DNA of 64,000 bases from JAEXOD01 sp043805435 (GCA_043805435.1 JAZDHY010000044.1:62001-126000), one strand, 5' to 3'. Counted from the stretch's first letter, positions 17,403 to 26,607 are shown. The notes: generated by a model from the sequence alone, not told the origin. Program-made: numbers and translations.

Positions 17403-18577
17403 TTTCCGGAATTGACAGCGGAAAATACATTTCGGAAAGTGTGTTAAAGCTGTTATCAAAAGGAATTGTTAAAAGTTATCCTCCCATAAACTCTGTAGTG
17501 GTTTTAAAAATCATTGAAAAAGTTGACCAATTCTATAAACTGCTTATTAACGGCACTGTTTACCAAACAAAATTACCAATTGAATTAAAAGAAGGTGAAT
17601 TATTATTAGGAAAAGTAATAACAAGTAATCCTTTAGTTATTGGATTGGATAATTTTGGACATTTGAAGGTTATTAACCAACAAATGTTGATAGATGTTAT
17701 TAAAAAGATTGGTATTAAACTTAATCAAAACAGTATTGAGTTGGTTGGTAAAGTTATTACCGCAAAAAAGGCATTGGTTAAATCTAAAATAGAAGATCTT
17801 ATTGAAATTTACAAAAGTGATTTTAATATTAATGATGTTCAAATTGCATTGCTTATTAGTCTGTTATGGAATCCAAACTATACTAATAAAGAAGATATGG
17901 AAGATGAAGTTAGAATTATTAAAACAATACCGTTTGATAAACTTTGTAATGAAATTTTTAAATCCATTATTCGGTTAAATAATTTAAACCTGCCGCCAAT
18001 CATCTACGAAAAAATTGGAAAAGCTTTTATACTTGATGTTGTGGATGAAAAAATAGTTGATATTTTTAATAACCGTGCAAAAAACATTAATAAGCTGATT
18101 ATTTTTATTGATAAATGGTGTAAGACCAACTATATCTTAAAAAGAGAAGTTGCCGAATTAGAATATTTAAACGAACGATTAATAAAATATGTATTGCAAA
18201 AAGAAACATATGAAAGATTTAATTTTTATCCTGATTTTTTAATAATTAAAAATCATAAAGAATTAGATTTGGTATTATTTACATTTGAGTTAATAAAAGG
18301 CAGTTCAGGGATGGATTATTATAAGGTTGATATAGGCTGTGGCAGTGACTTGAATTTTAAAGGATCTGTTACAGGTTATTTTGTGAATAATAAATTTTCG
18401 GGCAAAACTGCACTAACAGGCAACATTACTAAAGAAATGGATGCTTATTTTACATCCAAAATAGAAACCCTCGCAAAATCACTAAATATAGAATTAAACC
18501 TATCATTATCGGAAGGGCGAACAAATCTTGAGCTGAATTTTCAGCTAAAATCGGATTTGTTAAATTTTAAGGCATAA
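17399..18577 (+). CDS. Flagellar-operon protein, possible FliK-like
   Basis: A 392-residue soluble protein. The N-terminal half has a beta-rich segment (YQTKLPIELKEGELLLGKVI) like the domain preceding FliK in some flagellar operons. The C-terminal about 90 residues alternate strands and a helix (YKVDIGCGSDLNFKGSVTG, then SKIETLAKSLNIELNLSLSE), reminiscent of the FliK Flg_hook domain, which runs LGxLxV...Lxx.L...GL. The usual Pro/Gln-rich FliK linker is absent. No other fliK is in this locus, and hook-length control needs one. The identification is tentative. Confidence 0.45.
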   Translation: MISGIDSGKYISESVLKLLSKGIVKSYPPINSVVVLKIIEKVDQFYKLLINGTVYQTKLPIELKEGELLLGKVITSNPLVIGLDNFGHLKVINQQMLIDVIKKIGIKLNQNSIELVGKVITAKKALVKSKIEDLIEIYKSDFNINDVQIALLISLLWNPNYTNKEDMEDEVRIIKTIPFDKLCNEIFKSIIRLNNLNLPPIIYEKIGKAFILDVVDEKIVDIFNNRAKNINKLIIFIDKWCKTNYILKREVAELEYLNERLIKYVLQKETYERFNFYPDFLIIKNHKELDLVLFTFELIKGSSGMDYYKVDIGCGSDLNFKGSVTGYFVNNKFSGKTALTGNITKEMDAYFTSKIETLAKSLNIELNLSLSEGRTNLELNFQLKSDLLNFKA

Positions 18578-18600
18578 ATATTGCTACTTATTAGTTGAAT

Positions 18601-18813
18601 ATGGAAGATAAAATTGAAGTATATCAACTAGCTAAGCAAAAAGGCTTATTAAAAAAGAAATCGGGATATTTTGCTGATGTAAATAAGCAGAACAAAACTG
18701 ATGAAAAATTGCCTATAAAATTAACAGGACTTACAGTTGAGTTAATAAAAAGTATATATCAAACTCAAAATTGTAAATCCGGAGGAACCAAAAATGATAA
18801 AAGGACTCTATAA
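18601..18813 (+). CDS. Small hypothetical protein ahead of flgF
   Basis: A possible 70-residue lysine-rich protein (MEDKIEVYQLAKQKGLLKKK...). An in-frame TTG lies at 18595, but neither start has a clear ribosome binding site. The 3' end overlaps flgF by 20 nt and reads through the flgF Shine-Dalgarno. It fills an otherwise empty 216-nt gap in a densely packed operon, which is the main support for it. No similarity to FlgM or another known small flagellar protein was evident. Confidence 0.4.
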   Translation: MEDKIEVYQLAKQKGLLKKKSGYFADVNKQNKTDEKLPIKLTGLTVELIKSIYQTQNCKSGGTKNDKRTL

Positions 18814-19501
18814 TTCGGCTGTAAATATGAATTCAAGAATGAAAAATCTTGAAATAATCTCAACAAATTTAGCCAATATAAATACAACCGGTTATAAAAG
18901 AGAAATCCCTTTTTCAGAATATATGTCGCGTGAAGATGGAGTTCAGCTTAAACAAATTACAGATTTTACAGAGGGAGATCTATCTGAAACAGGCAATCCT
19001 TTTGATTTAGCAATAACAGGAAACGGATTTTTTATGATTCAAACCGAAGCTGGTGTAGAGCTGACTAAAAACGGAAAGTTTTCTATTAGCGAAGAAGGTT
19101 ATATAATTAATGATATGGGCGATAAAGTATTAAGCACAAATGGTGCAGTAAATATTTATGATTCTGTTGTTGATAAAAACAAACCGATAGAAATTACCAA
19201 AGAGGGAGAAATAAAACAAGGCGAGTTAATAGTTGATAAGTTATTAATAACCAAAGTTGAAAATCAGGAAGGGATGCGGAGAATTGGCGGACAAAATTAT
19301 ATGTTTGATAATATGAATTACGAACCCGCCGCAGAAACCGATTATCAAATACATCAGGGATATTTGGAAAATTCGAATACAAATCCTATTGTGGAACTTG
19401 AAAACATGATAAGAGTTAGTAAAGATTACGAAGCATCACAAAAAATGATAAAAGCGTTTGATTCGATATTGAGTCAATCAAAAGAAATTGGAAGAATATA
19501 A
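18794..19501 (+). CDS. flgF: Flagellar proximal rod protein FlgF
   Basis: Rod subunit. The 235-residue protein opens with IKGLYNSAVNMNSRMKNLE, then IISTNLANINTTGYKRE, and ends with ELENMIRVSKDYEASQKMIK, the paired D0/D1 helices of the rod/hook family. Its internal ITGNGFFMIQTEAGVELTKN is characteristic. GGAGG at about 18780 precedes ATG 18794. Order flgF-flgG is standard. It differs from FlgG in being shorter and more divergent. Confidence 0.92.
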   Translation: MIKGLYNSAVNMNSRMKNLEIISTNLANINTTGYKREIPFSEYMSREDGVQLKQITDFTEGDLSETGNPFDLAITGNGFFMIQTEAGVELTKNGKFSISEEGYIINDMGDKVLSTNGAVNIYDSVVDKNKPIEITKEGEIKQGELIVDKLLITKVENQEGMRRIGGQNYMFDNMNYEPAAETDYQIHQGYLENSNTNPIVELENMIRVSKDYEASQKMIKAFDSILSQSKEIGRI

Positions 19502-19514
19502 GAGGAGATAAATT

Positions 19515-20312
19515 ATGTCAACAAGAGCTTTAAGGTCGGCTGCTTCAGGAATGTATGCTCAGCAATTAAATATAGAAGTAATTTCAAACAATATTGCAAA
19601 TATCAATACAACAGGATTTAAGAAGAACAGAGCCGAATTCAAAGATTTAATTTATCAGGAAGTATCAGCAAATCCTCAAAATGTTGATGTCAGAGGATTG
19701 GTTGAAAACCCAAATGCAAAAATTTTGGTAGGCACCGGTGTTCAACCATCTTCAACGCAAAAAATATTTAAGCAGGGCGATTTGCAGGAAACCGGCCAAA
19801 GTATGGATTTGGGAATTAATGGTGAAGGATTTTTCCAATTGCGTAAAAGTGACGGTACCTTTGTTTACGCACGTGACGGGTCTTTTAAGTTATCAAAGGA
19901 TGGCTCTATTGTAACTTCAACGGGATTAGTATTAGAACCGGGGTTTACAATTGCAAGCGATACAACAGATATGGCAATTGATAGGAGTGGTGTTATAACT
20001 ACTAAAGCCTATAATGGCGATACGGTTGAAGTTGGTACAATAGAACTTGCAAAATTTGTTAATCCGGGCGGGCTTAGACCACTTGGTGATAATTTATATG
20101 CAGAAACGGAATATTCGGGTGTGCCGATAAATGGAAATCCGGGTGCGGATGGTTTTGGAGAAACGCATCAAGGGTTTTTAGAATCATCAAATGTTGATAT
20201 TGTAGAAGAAATGATTAGTATGATAACGGCACAACGTTCGTACGAAATAAATTCTAAAACTGTTAAAACAGTTGATGAAATGATGACAATAGCAAATAAT
20301 ATTAAAGGATAA
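19515..20312 (+). CDS. flgG: Flagellar distal rod protein FlgG
   Basis: Distal rod subunit passing through the P and L rings. The 265 residues include STRALRSAASGMYAQQ, NNIANINTTGFKKNRAEFKD (the FlgG-type insertion region), DLGINGEGFFQL and the C-terminal VDIVEEMISMITAQRSYEIN. Length and sequence are very close to family norms. GAGGAGA before ATG 19515 is a good ribosome binding site. Confidence 0.96.
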   Translation: MSTRALRSAASGMYAQQLNIEVISNNIANINTTGFKKNRAEFKDLIYQEVSANPQNVDVRGLVENPNAKILVGTGVQPSSTQKIFKQGDLQETGQSMDLGINGEGFFQLRKSDGTFVYARDGSFKLSKDGSIVTSTGLVLEPGFTIASDTTDMAIDRSGVITTKAYNGDTVEVGTIELAKFVNPGGLRPLGDNLYAETEYSGVPINGNPGADGFGETHQGFLESSNVDIVEEMISMITAQRSYEINSKTVKTVDEMMTIANNIKG

Positions 20313-20317
20313 ATATA

Positions 20318-20977
20318 ATGTTTAGTATTATTTCTTTTATTATGTATTTTTTAATTTTTGGAGATAGTTCCAGCAGAGTAGATGAATATCTAAAAACTGA
20401 ACTGCCGGAATATTCGAGAATAGAATATAAAGTGGCTGCTTTACCTTTTGGTATTGAATCATTAAATGATGAAAGGCTGCTGTTTGATAATGGAAGAAAA
20501 CCGAAACTTGCAGGCAGTTATCTATATATACCTGTTGATATTGTAACAAAAGGGAAAAAAAGCAGTATGTCAACAATTACGTTAAAAGTAAAAGTTTACA
20601 GATACGCTTACATTGCAATAAAACAAATTAAAACCGGTGAACTAATTAATCCGCTTGATTTTGAATATGCAGAGTGCGAAGTTTCTTCGGTTAAAAGTGA
20701 AATTGACATAAGGTTTAATGATAAAACTTTTTATAGAGCAAAATTCAATATTGCTCCGCAAACAATTTTAGAAACAAACATTATTGAAGAAAGTCCGGTA
20801 ATAAAAATTGGAAAAGAAATAAACGCAACTAAAGTAAGTGGAAATGTTTTAATCTCGTTTACTGTCAAAGCCCGTCAGGATGGAGCAGTTGGGGATAATA
20901 TAAAAGTAATGCGAGAAGATAATAAAGTATTTAAAGCTGAAATAATTGATTCAGTAAATGTAAAAATAATAGAGTGA
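20318..20977 (+). CDS. flgA: P-ring assembly chaperone FlgA
   Basis: Periplasmic chaperone needed for P-ring formation by FlgI. The 219-residue product has an N-terminal hydrophobic export segment (about 1-15), a divergent middle and a C-terminal SAF domain: KTGELINPLDFEYAE, then VLISFTVKARQDGAVGDNIKV and ending DSVNVKII. Located directly before flgH and flgI, its expected partners. Confidence 0.88.
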   Translation: MFSIISFIMYFLIFGDSSSRVDEYLKTELPEYSRIEYKVAALPFGIESLNDERLLFDNGRKPKLAGSYLYIPVDIVTKGKKSSMSTITLKVKVYRYAYIAIKQIKTGELINPLDFEYAECEVSSVKSEIDIRFNDKTFYRAKFNIAPQTILETNIIEESPVIKIGKEINATKVSGNVLISFTVKARQDGAVGDNIKVMREDNKVFKAEIIDSVNVKIIE

Positions 20978-20982
20978 ATACT

Positions 20983-21552
20983 ATGAAAAAGGGAATATTC
21001 TTTTTAATACTATTAACCATAAGTATAAACGCACAAGATATGAGGGAAAGTGCTTCATTTTCGTTATTTGCAGATTATAAAGCTGTAAGGCTTGGTGATG
21101 CTTTAACTATTTTAGTAGTGGAATCATCACAAGCAAGCAATGAAGCACAATTAAGCGCAGGCAGAGAAAGCGACCTTGGATTTGGATTTAGCGGAAGTTC
21201 CGACGGAACATCAATGGGAAGTGCCGATGTTTCGGTAAATTCTAATAATAATTTTAAAGGCGGCGGAAGTTCAACAGCTGGCGGTGTTGTTAAAACAAAA
21301 ATGAGTGTAACTGTAGATTCGGTTTTATCTAATGGTTTAATTCGAGTTAGAGGTTCAAGAAAAATTGTAATCAACGGTGAAGAACAAAACGTTTCTATTA
21401 AAGGTTTTGTAAGAACTTCGGATATATCTTCTTCTAATACGGTTTATTCGTATAATATTTCTGACGCAGAAATAGTTTTTGAAGGAAGCGGAATGATTGA
21501 TAGCAGCACAAGTCCGGGTTGGTTGACAAAAATATTTCATTGGTTATTTTAG
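20983..21552 (+). CDS. flgH: L-ring protein FlgH
   Basis: Forms the outer-membrane L ring. From ATG 20983 the signal peptide is KKGIFFLILLTISINAQ; a GTG at 20974 would add three residues. The mature part has SFSLFADYKAVRLGDALTIL and LIRVRGSRKIVINGEEQ, plus VRTSDISSSNTVYSYNISDA, all FlgH signatures. In E. coli FlgH is a lipoprotein; here there is no Cys at the signal cleavage region, so lipidation is not predicted. Presence of FlgH supports an outer membrane. Confidence 0.93.
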   Translation: MKKGIFFLILLTISINAQDMRESASFSLFADYKAVRLGDALTILVVESSQASNEAQLSAGRESDLGFGFSGSSDGTSMGSADVSVNSNNNFKGGGSSTAGGVVKTKMSVTVDSVLSNGLIRVRGSRKIVINGEEQNVSIKGFVRTSDISSSNTVYSYNISDAEIVFEGSGMIDSSTSPGWLTKIFHWLF

Positions 21553-21556
21553 GTGA
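21551..21556 (+). promoter_or_regulatory. flgI ribosome binding site (decides the start)
   Basis: AGGTGA at 21551-21556 lies just upstream of ATG 21561, which begins a good signal peptide. The longer open frame from 21519 runs inside flgH and lacks a start signal. Confidence 0.75.
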
Positions 21557-21560
21557 TGAA

Positions 21561-22655
21561 ATGAAAAACAAAATTATAATAATATTTATTTTAGTTTTAT
21601 TAAGTTCAAGTGTTTATGCTCAAAGGATAAAAGATATTGCATACTTTAAAGGGATAAATTCCGAACAATTATTGGGATACGGTTTAGTGGTGGGTTTAGC
21701 AGGTACAGGTGATAGTTATCGTTCAACTTTTACAGTTCAGTCTGTAACAAGTATGCTAAAAAGATTTGGTATTACAGTACCGGAAGCTAATTTACGAACC
21801 AGAAATGTTTGTGCAGTAATGATAACTGCAACAATTGCAAATACGTTAAAACCGGGAGCCGAATTTGATATTACGGTCTCTTCAATTGGTGATGCAACAA
21901 GTTTAATGGGTGGTACATTATTATTAACCCCTCTTTCTGCCAAAGATGGCAAATTATATGGTTTTGGGCAAGGCCCAATTTCAATTGGAGGTTATGATAT
22001 TAATACAGGAAGCGGGGGCAGAGTAGCAAAAAATCATTCTTTGGCAGGCCGAATACCAAGCGGCGGCAGATTAGATTACGAATTACTTGGCGGAGAAATG
22101 AATTTAAATCAAATTAGTGTAATACTAAAGGAACCCGATTTTACTACGGCAAATAACATTGCAAATTCTATAAATACAAAATTTGGTGACAGTACGGCGG
22201 TTGCGGTTGGTTCAACCGAAATAAAAATAAAAGTGCCGGAAGCCGAACAAAATAATCTTACAAATTTTTTAGCTACTTTAGAAGTCCTTGAAGCGCAAAA
22301 GGACGCAATAGCAAAAGTTGTTTTAAACGAAAAAACCGGAACAATTGTAAGCGGAGCAAATGTTAAAATATTACCTGCAACAATATCGCACGGAAGTTTA
22401 AATATTACAATAAAATCGTTTCCGTTAATTTCTCAACCCAATGCTTTTTCGCAAGGGCAGACAGAAGTTTATAACAATTTAGTTCCACAGGTCGAGCAGG
22501 AATCAAATAATACTGTTTCTATACAAGGCGCAAGTAACGTACAAGAAGTGGCAGCAGCCTTAAACTCATTAAAAGTATCCCCACGCGATATTATTGCAAT
22601 ATTTCAGGCTTTAAAAGAAGCCGGGGCACTTTCAGCAGAATTAATAGTGATTTAA
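21561..22655 (+). CDS. flgI: P-ring protein FlgI
   Basis: Periplasmic P-ring subunit. From ATG 21561 it is 364 residues with signal peptide ending SSSVYAQ. Diagnostic blocks are RIKDIAYFKG, LLGYGLVVGLAGTGDSY, SVTSMLKRFGITVPEANLRT, SIGDATSLMGGTLL, AGRIPSGG and the C-terminal SPRDIIAIFQALKEAGALSA. Length is typical. It precedes flgJ by 4 nt. Confidence 0.97.
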   Translation: MKNKIIIIFILVLLSSSVYAQRIKDIAYFKGINSEQLLGYGLVVGLAGTGDSYRSTFTVQSVTSMLKRFGITVPEANLRTRNVCAVMITATIANTLKPGAEFDITVSSIGDATSLMGGTLLLTPLSAKDGKLYGFGQGPISIGGYDINTGSGGRVAKNHSLAGRIPSGGRLDYELLGGEMNLNQISVILKEPDFTTANNIANSINTKFGDSTAVAVGSTEIKIKVPEAEQNNLTNFLATLEVLEAQKDAIAKVVLNEKTGTIVSGANVKILPATISHGSLNITIKSFPLISQPNAFSQGQTEVYNNLVPQVEQESNNTVSIQGASNVQEVAAALNSLKVSPRDIIAIFQALKEAGALSAELIVI

Positions 22656-22659
22656 AGAC

Positions 22660-23478
22660 ATGGAAGATATAAAACTAAAAGTAACTGATTTAAGCAGGCA
22701 TATTGGTGATACTCCGGAAATAAAAGCAAGATATTCCGAAGCGCAAAAAACCAAATTGGCAAAAGCTTCAAAAGATTTTGAAACTTTGCTTACAACAATG
22801 ATGCTTAAAAGTATGACAAAAAACACAGAAGGAATGTACGGTGAAGAAGGCGAAAATTACGGCGGAGATGTTATGGGAATGTTATTTGAAAACGAAATGG
22901 CAGGAATGATTACAAAATCGCAAGGTTTGGGAATTGCCGAGATGTTATATCAAAAAATGACCGGCGAATCGCTTGAAAAAAATATTAGGATAAAAAATTT
23001 TCAGGGTATTATTGATATTGATAATACGAGTATAGATAATGTAAAAAAAGTTTTACCAAGCAGCAGTGCAATGGATAGACTTAGTGTTTTTGATGATCTG
23101 ATAAATCAGGCATCGGAAGAATACGGTGTGCCAACAAATATCATTAAATCGGTGATATTAACAGAATCAGCGGCCAATAAAAATGCAATATCAAAATGTA
23201 AAGCAAAAGGACTAATGCAGCTAATGGATGGTACTGCAAAAGATATGGGCGTAAAAAATGTTTGGAATGCAAAAGAAAATATTTTTGGCGGGACTAAATA
23301 TTTGTCTATGATGTTACGACAATATAATGGTGACTTAAAATTAGCTTTGGCTGCTTATAATGCAGGACCGGGAAATGTAGATAAATATAACGGAGTTCCG
23401 CCGTTTGAAGAAACACAGCAATATGTAACAAGAGTATTCGGTTATTTAAAAAATTGGGAAGGTAACGATGCCAGCTAA
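22660..23478 (+). CDS. flgJ: FlgJ: rod-binding domain fused to SLT lytic transglycosylase
   Basis: Residues about 27-105 form the rod-binding (rod cap) domain (KASKDFETLLTTMMLKSM, MLFENEMAGMITKSQGLGIA). Residues about 140-270 form an SLT transglycosylase: ILTESAANKNAISKCKAKGL with catalytic Glu169, MQLMDGTAKDMGV and LALAAYNAGPGNVDKYNGVP. It would open peptidoglycan while the rod passes. In E. coli the enzymatic half is a GH73 glucosaminidase; here it is an SLT domain. The gene overlaps flgN by 11 nt. Confidence 0.92.
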   Translation: MEDIKLKVTDLSRHIGDTPEIKARYSEAQKTKLAKASKDFETLLTTMMLKSMTKNTEGMYGEEGENYGGDVMGMLFENEMAGMITKSQGLGIAEMLYQKMTGESLEKNIRIKNFQGIIDIDNTSIDNVKKVLPSSSAMDRLSVFDDLINQASEEYGVPTNIIKSVILTESAANKNAISKCKAKGLMQLMDGTAKDMGVKNVWNAKENIFGGTKYLSMMLRQYNGDLKLALAAYNAGPGNVDKYNGVPPFEETQQYVTRVFGYLKNWEGNDAS

Positions 23479-23923
23479 AGAACTATTAATAGTATTAGAA
23501 AAACTTAGGGTTAATTTAGAAAAACTTTTACAAAACTCTAAAGACAAACAAAAAGCTTTAATATCAATGGATAATCAGTTATTAACCGAAACGGTAGGTG
23601 CTGAAGAAAAACTTGTTCTTGCTATTAAACAAATTGAGCAACAAAGAATTAATACCATGACTTTATTAAACAGGCAAAAAAAAATTACCGAAAACGAATA
23701 CAGATTAGCATTGTTTATTAAGAATTTTAGAGACGAGCTTGATGAGAGAACAGTAAAACTGCTTAAAAGTTACGAAAAAAGCATTAAGACTTTATCAAAA
23801 GAAATAATGGACCATAATAGAGAGAACATGTTTTTAATAAATCATTCAAAGCAGTTTATCCATCAAATTATGGGTATAGTTTATCAGGATAAAAATAAAT
23901 CACTATTTGATAAAAAGGTGTAA
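23468..23923 (+). CDS. flgN: FlgK/FlgL export chaperone FlgN
   Basis: A 151-residue, all-helical coiled-coil protein with the FlgN pattern ELLIVLEKLRVNLEKLL at the N-terminus and EEKLVLAIKQIEQQR in the middle. FlgN keeps the hook-filament junction proteins FlgK and FlgL export-competent. Its position directly before flgK and flgL is the usual one and is the main support, since sequence conservation in the family is low. Confidence 0.85.
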   Translation: MPAKELLIVLEKLRVNLEKLLQNSKDKQKALISMDNQLLTETVGAEEKLVLAIKQIEQQRINTMTLLNRQKKITENEYRLALFIKNFRDELDERTVKLLKSYEKSIKTLSKEIMDHNRENMFLINHSKQFIHQIMGIVYQDKNKSLFDKKV

Positions 23924-23925
23924 GA

Positions 23926-25284
23926 ATGGGTGTTAATTCATTATTAGACATGACGGCAAGAAGTTTAGCCGTATATCAAAAAGCATTGGCTGTAACTTCA
24001 AATAATATATCTAATGCAAATAGTACAAGTTATACACGACAACGAGTATTACTTGGTCCGGAAGCTTCGGAAAATTTTGGCAGTCTTTCAATTGGTATGG
24101 GTGTAAAAATAGTAGATATTCAGCGGCTAAAAAATCAAGCATTGGATAACCAAATTGTAAAATATAACAGCAGCCAGTCTTTTTCTGAAAAACAGTCCAC
24201 TGTAATAAGTCAAGTAGAATCATTGTACTCAGAACCATCTGAATTAGGGATATCTAATCTGTTAAGTTCGTTTTTGAACTCATGGGAAGAACTTACTCTA
24301 AACCCAACATCGGCTGCATTGCGCACAAGCGTAGTGCAAAACGCACAAAATCTTTCTGTTAAAGGACAAAGTGTTTATGAAGGATTGGAAGAAATGCGCA
24401 CCGATTTGGGGAAAGAAGCCGATAATACAGTTAAGGATGTAAATAATTATATAACCCAATTAAGTACGCTTAATAAACAGATATATGAATCAACCATTGT
24501 AGGTAATAGTGCTAACGATTTATTAGATACCAGAGATAAATATATTGAAGATTTAAGCAAATTAGTAAATATTAATGTAATAATGGATAGTGATAATGTT
24601 GCCAACATTTCAATTGGCGGCGTGTATGCGGTTGGCAGGTTGAGTAAGATTGAATTTGCCGCAGTTCAGGAAAATGGCAAGTTACAAATAAAAACGGCTG
24701 ATGGAAATACAGCTTTAAATTTGAGTGGCGGTGAACTATACAGTCTGCAAAAATCGTATAATACCGATATAAAATCGTATCAAACACAGCTGGATAGTGT
24801 ATTAAATAGTGTTTATGATGAAGTAAACAATCTACATACAACAGGATATACAACAACGGATCCGCCCGAAACAGGAATTAAATTTTTTGAAAGTTATCAA
24901 AATGGTATATTAGTGCTTAATAACGATATTGTTGATGATGTAAACAAAATTGCAGTTAGTGCCGACGGAAGTGATGGAAATAATGAAATTGCCTCAAAAA
25001 TTGCATCATTAAAAACAAAAAAACTTGCTAACGGGTTAACAATGTCGGATAATTACTCAAATCTTGTTAGTTCGATTGGATATGAGAAAGTATTACAGGA
25101 CCAAAATGCGGAATCATTTGATTTGGTGCTTTCGCAATTACAAGAGCAAAAATCAAATTATTCGGGGGTATCTTTGGACGAAGAAATGGTAGATGTATTA
25201 AAATTTCAAAGGTCCTATGATGCTTCTGCAAAATTAATACGAATAGCTGATGAATTATTAAACACATTACTAAATATGGTGTAA
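23926..25284 (+). CDS. flgK: Hook-filament junction protein FlgK (HAP1)
   Basis: First junction protein between hook and filament. The 452-residue product begins with VNSLLDMTARSLAVYQKALA and SNNISNANSTSYTRQR, and ends VDVLKFQRSYDASAKLIRIA. The FlgK pattern LLSSFLNSWEELTLNPTSAA is at about residue 110. It is shorter than E. coli FlgK (about 547), mostly in the variable domain. It is 7 nt from flgL. Confidence 0.95.
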   Translation: MGVNSLLDMTARSLAVYQKALAVTSNNISNANSTSYTRQRVLLGPEASENFGSLSIGMGVKIVDIQRLKNQALDNQIVKYNSSQSFSEKQSTVISQVESLYSEPSELGISNLLSSFLNSWEELTLNPTSAALRTSVVQNAQNLSVKGQSVYEGLEEMRTDLGKEADNTVKDVNNYITQLSTLNKQIYESTIVGNSANDLLDTRDKYIEDLSKLVNINVIMDSDNVANISIGGVYAVGRLSKIEFAAVQENGKLQIKTADGNTALNLSGGELYSLQKSYNTDIKSYQTQLDSVLNSVYDEVNNLHTTGYTTTDPPETGIKFFESYQNGILVLNNDIVDDVNKIAVSADGSDGNNEIASKIASLKTKKLANGLTMSDNYSNLVSSIGYEKVLQDQNAESFDLVLSQLQEQKSNYSGVSLDEEMVDVLKFQRSYDASAKLIRIADELLNTLLNMV

Positions 25285-25290
25285 ATTATT

Positions 25291-26535
25291 ATGCGAATTT
25301 CAGATAGAAATATACAGTCAACTTATCTAAACTCCCTTGCCAGAAACAAAGCTGATCTTGCGACTATTCAAAAGCAGATGGTAACACAAAGCAAAATTAA
25401 TAAGCCATCCGATTCTCCATTGGGAACTACCCGTGTATTACGATTAACGGGACAGATTGAAAGTTTTAACACTTATTCAAAAAATATTGAAAGCGGGCTG
25501 GCATATATTGATAATAGTTCGCTTGCACTTGAAGGAATTAGTAAGGAAATACAAACGGTTTTAAGTGACTTGACCAATGCAAATAATGCCACGGTGTCTG
25601 AAAATTTATCAACCTATGCAGATAAAATTAAAGCGTCCTTAAGCTCAATAATTGATTTAAGCAATACTGAATTTGACGGCCAATTTTTATTTGGGGGAAC
25701 AGATAATTCCACAATTCCAATTAGTTCCGATAGCTCAGGTTTTGTTGAGTTTAACAGTGATAGTTTTGGCGGAGAACGTAAAATCAGGTTATCCAACTAT
25801 ACCGAACAAAAAATAAATATGACCGGAAGAGAATTATTTGCCCCAGTATTAAAACAAAGCGGAAATCTGGATTCTTCATCTGCAATAGGAGCCGCCGAAA
25901 CTATTACTTCAACTGTTTATAATTCGGAAGGGACGGCATTTAGTTTGGAAACTACTTATACAAAAAATGCTGCAAATCAATATGTAATGGATTATCAACT
26001 TTTAGATTCAGCAAGTGCAGTTATTAGTACCGGTAGTTCAAATTTGAGTTTTAATGCTGCTACGGGTGCCCTTGAAAGTGTTGACGGGAGTAGCCCAAAA
26101 GATATCAGTATTATTGATGAAACAAACGGGATTAGTTTTTTGGTTGATGTTAATTCTTTTACTGAAAAAAATAGTGCGGCAACCTTATCAACAAGTTTAA
26201 GTCAAAAGGCCGATATTTTTAACGTTTTACAATCTGTTAGCGAAAAACTTGCCGCAGGCGAACTTCCGGATGAAACTCAAGTGAAATTAATTTCGGATTT
26301 TGAAAAAAGTTTGACCAATAAAATTTCGGAACTTGGAAGTTATAGAAACAGGCTTACCGATACCGATGAATTGAACCAAGAGCAAAGTTTAACACTTCAA
26401 GAATTGGTTTCAAAAGAAAAAGATGTGGATATTGCCCAATTAGCCATAAGTTTACAAGAAAAACAGTATAATTTAGACTTGACATACAAAATATCCGCTA
26501 CTCTTTTACCAAAATCATTGTTAGATTTTATTTAA
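25291..26535 (+). CDS. flgL: Hook-filament junction protein FlgL (HAP3) with inserted hook-type domain
   Basis: Second junction protein. N-terminal MRISDRNIQSTYLNSLARNK and C-terminal KEKDVDIAQLAISLQEKQYN with LDLTYKISATLLPKSLLDFI are the flagellin-type D0/D1 helices; SKINKPSDSP and DGQFLFGG are FlgL signatures. At 414 residues it is about 100 longer than E. coli FlgL. The extra segment, about residues 190-287, reads TVYNSEGTAFSLETTYTKNA and NLSFNAATGALESVDGSSP, closely resembling the FlaE-like D2 domain in FlgE of this window. The domain gain appears genuine because the frame is intact throughout. Confidence 0.93.
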   Translation: MRISDRNIQSTYLNSLARNKADLATIQKQMVTQSKINKPSDSPLGTTRVLRLTGQIESFNTYSKNIESGLAYIDNSSLALEGISKEIQTVLSDLTNANNATVSENLSTYADKIKASLSSIIDLSNTEFDGQFLFGGTDNSTIPISSDSSGFVEFNSDSFGGERKIRLSNYTEQKINMTGRELFAPVLKQSGNLDSSSAIGAAETITSTVYNSEGTAFSLETTYTKNAANQYVMDYQLLDSASAVISTGSSNLSFNAATGALESVDGSSPKDISIIDETNGISFLVDVNSFTEKNSAATLSTSLSQKADIFNVLQSVSEKLAAGELPDETQVKLISDFEKSLTNKISELGSYRNRLTDTDELNQEQSLTLQELVSKEKDVDIAQLAISLQEKQYNLDLTYKISATLLPKSLLDFI

Positions 26536-26607
26536 TTTATTATATTTAATAGTTTTATTAAATTATGTAGTTATTACAAAAAAATATTAACTAACCAACT
26601 TATAAAT

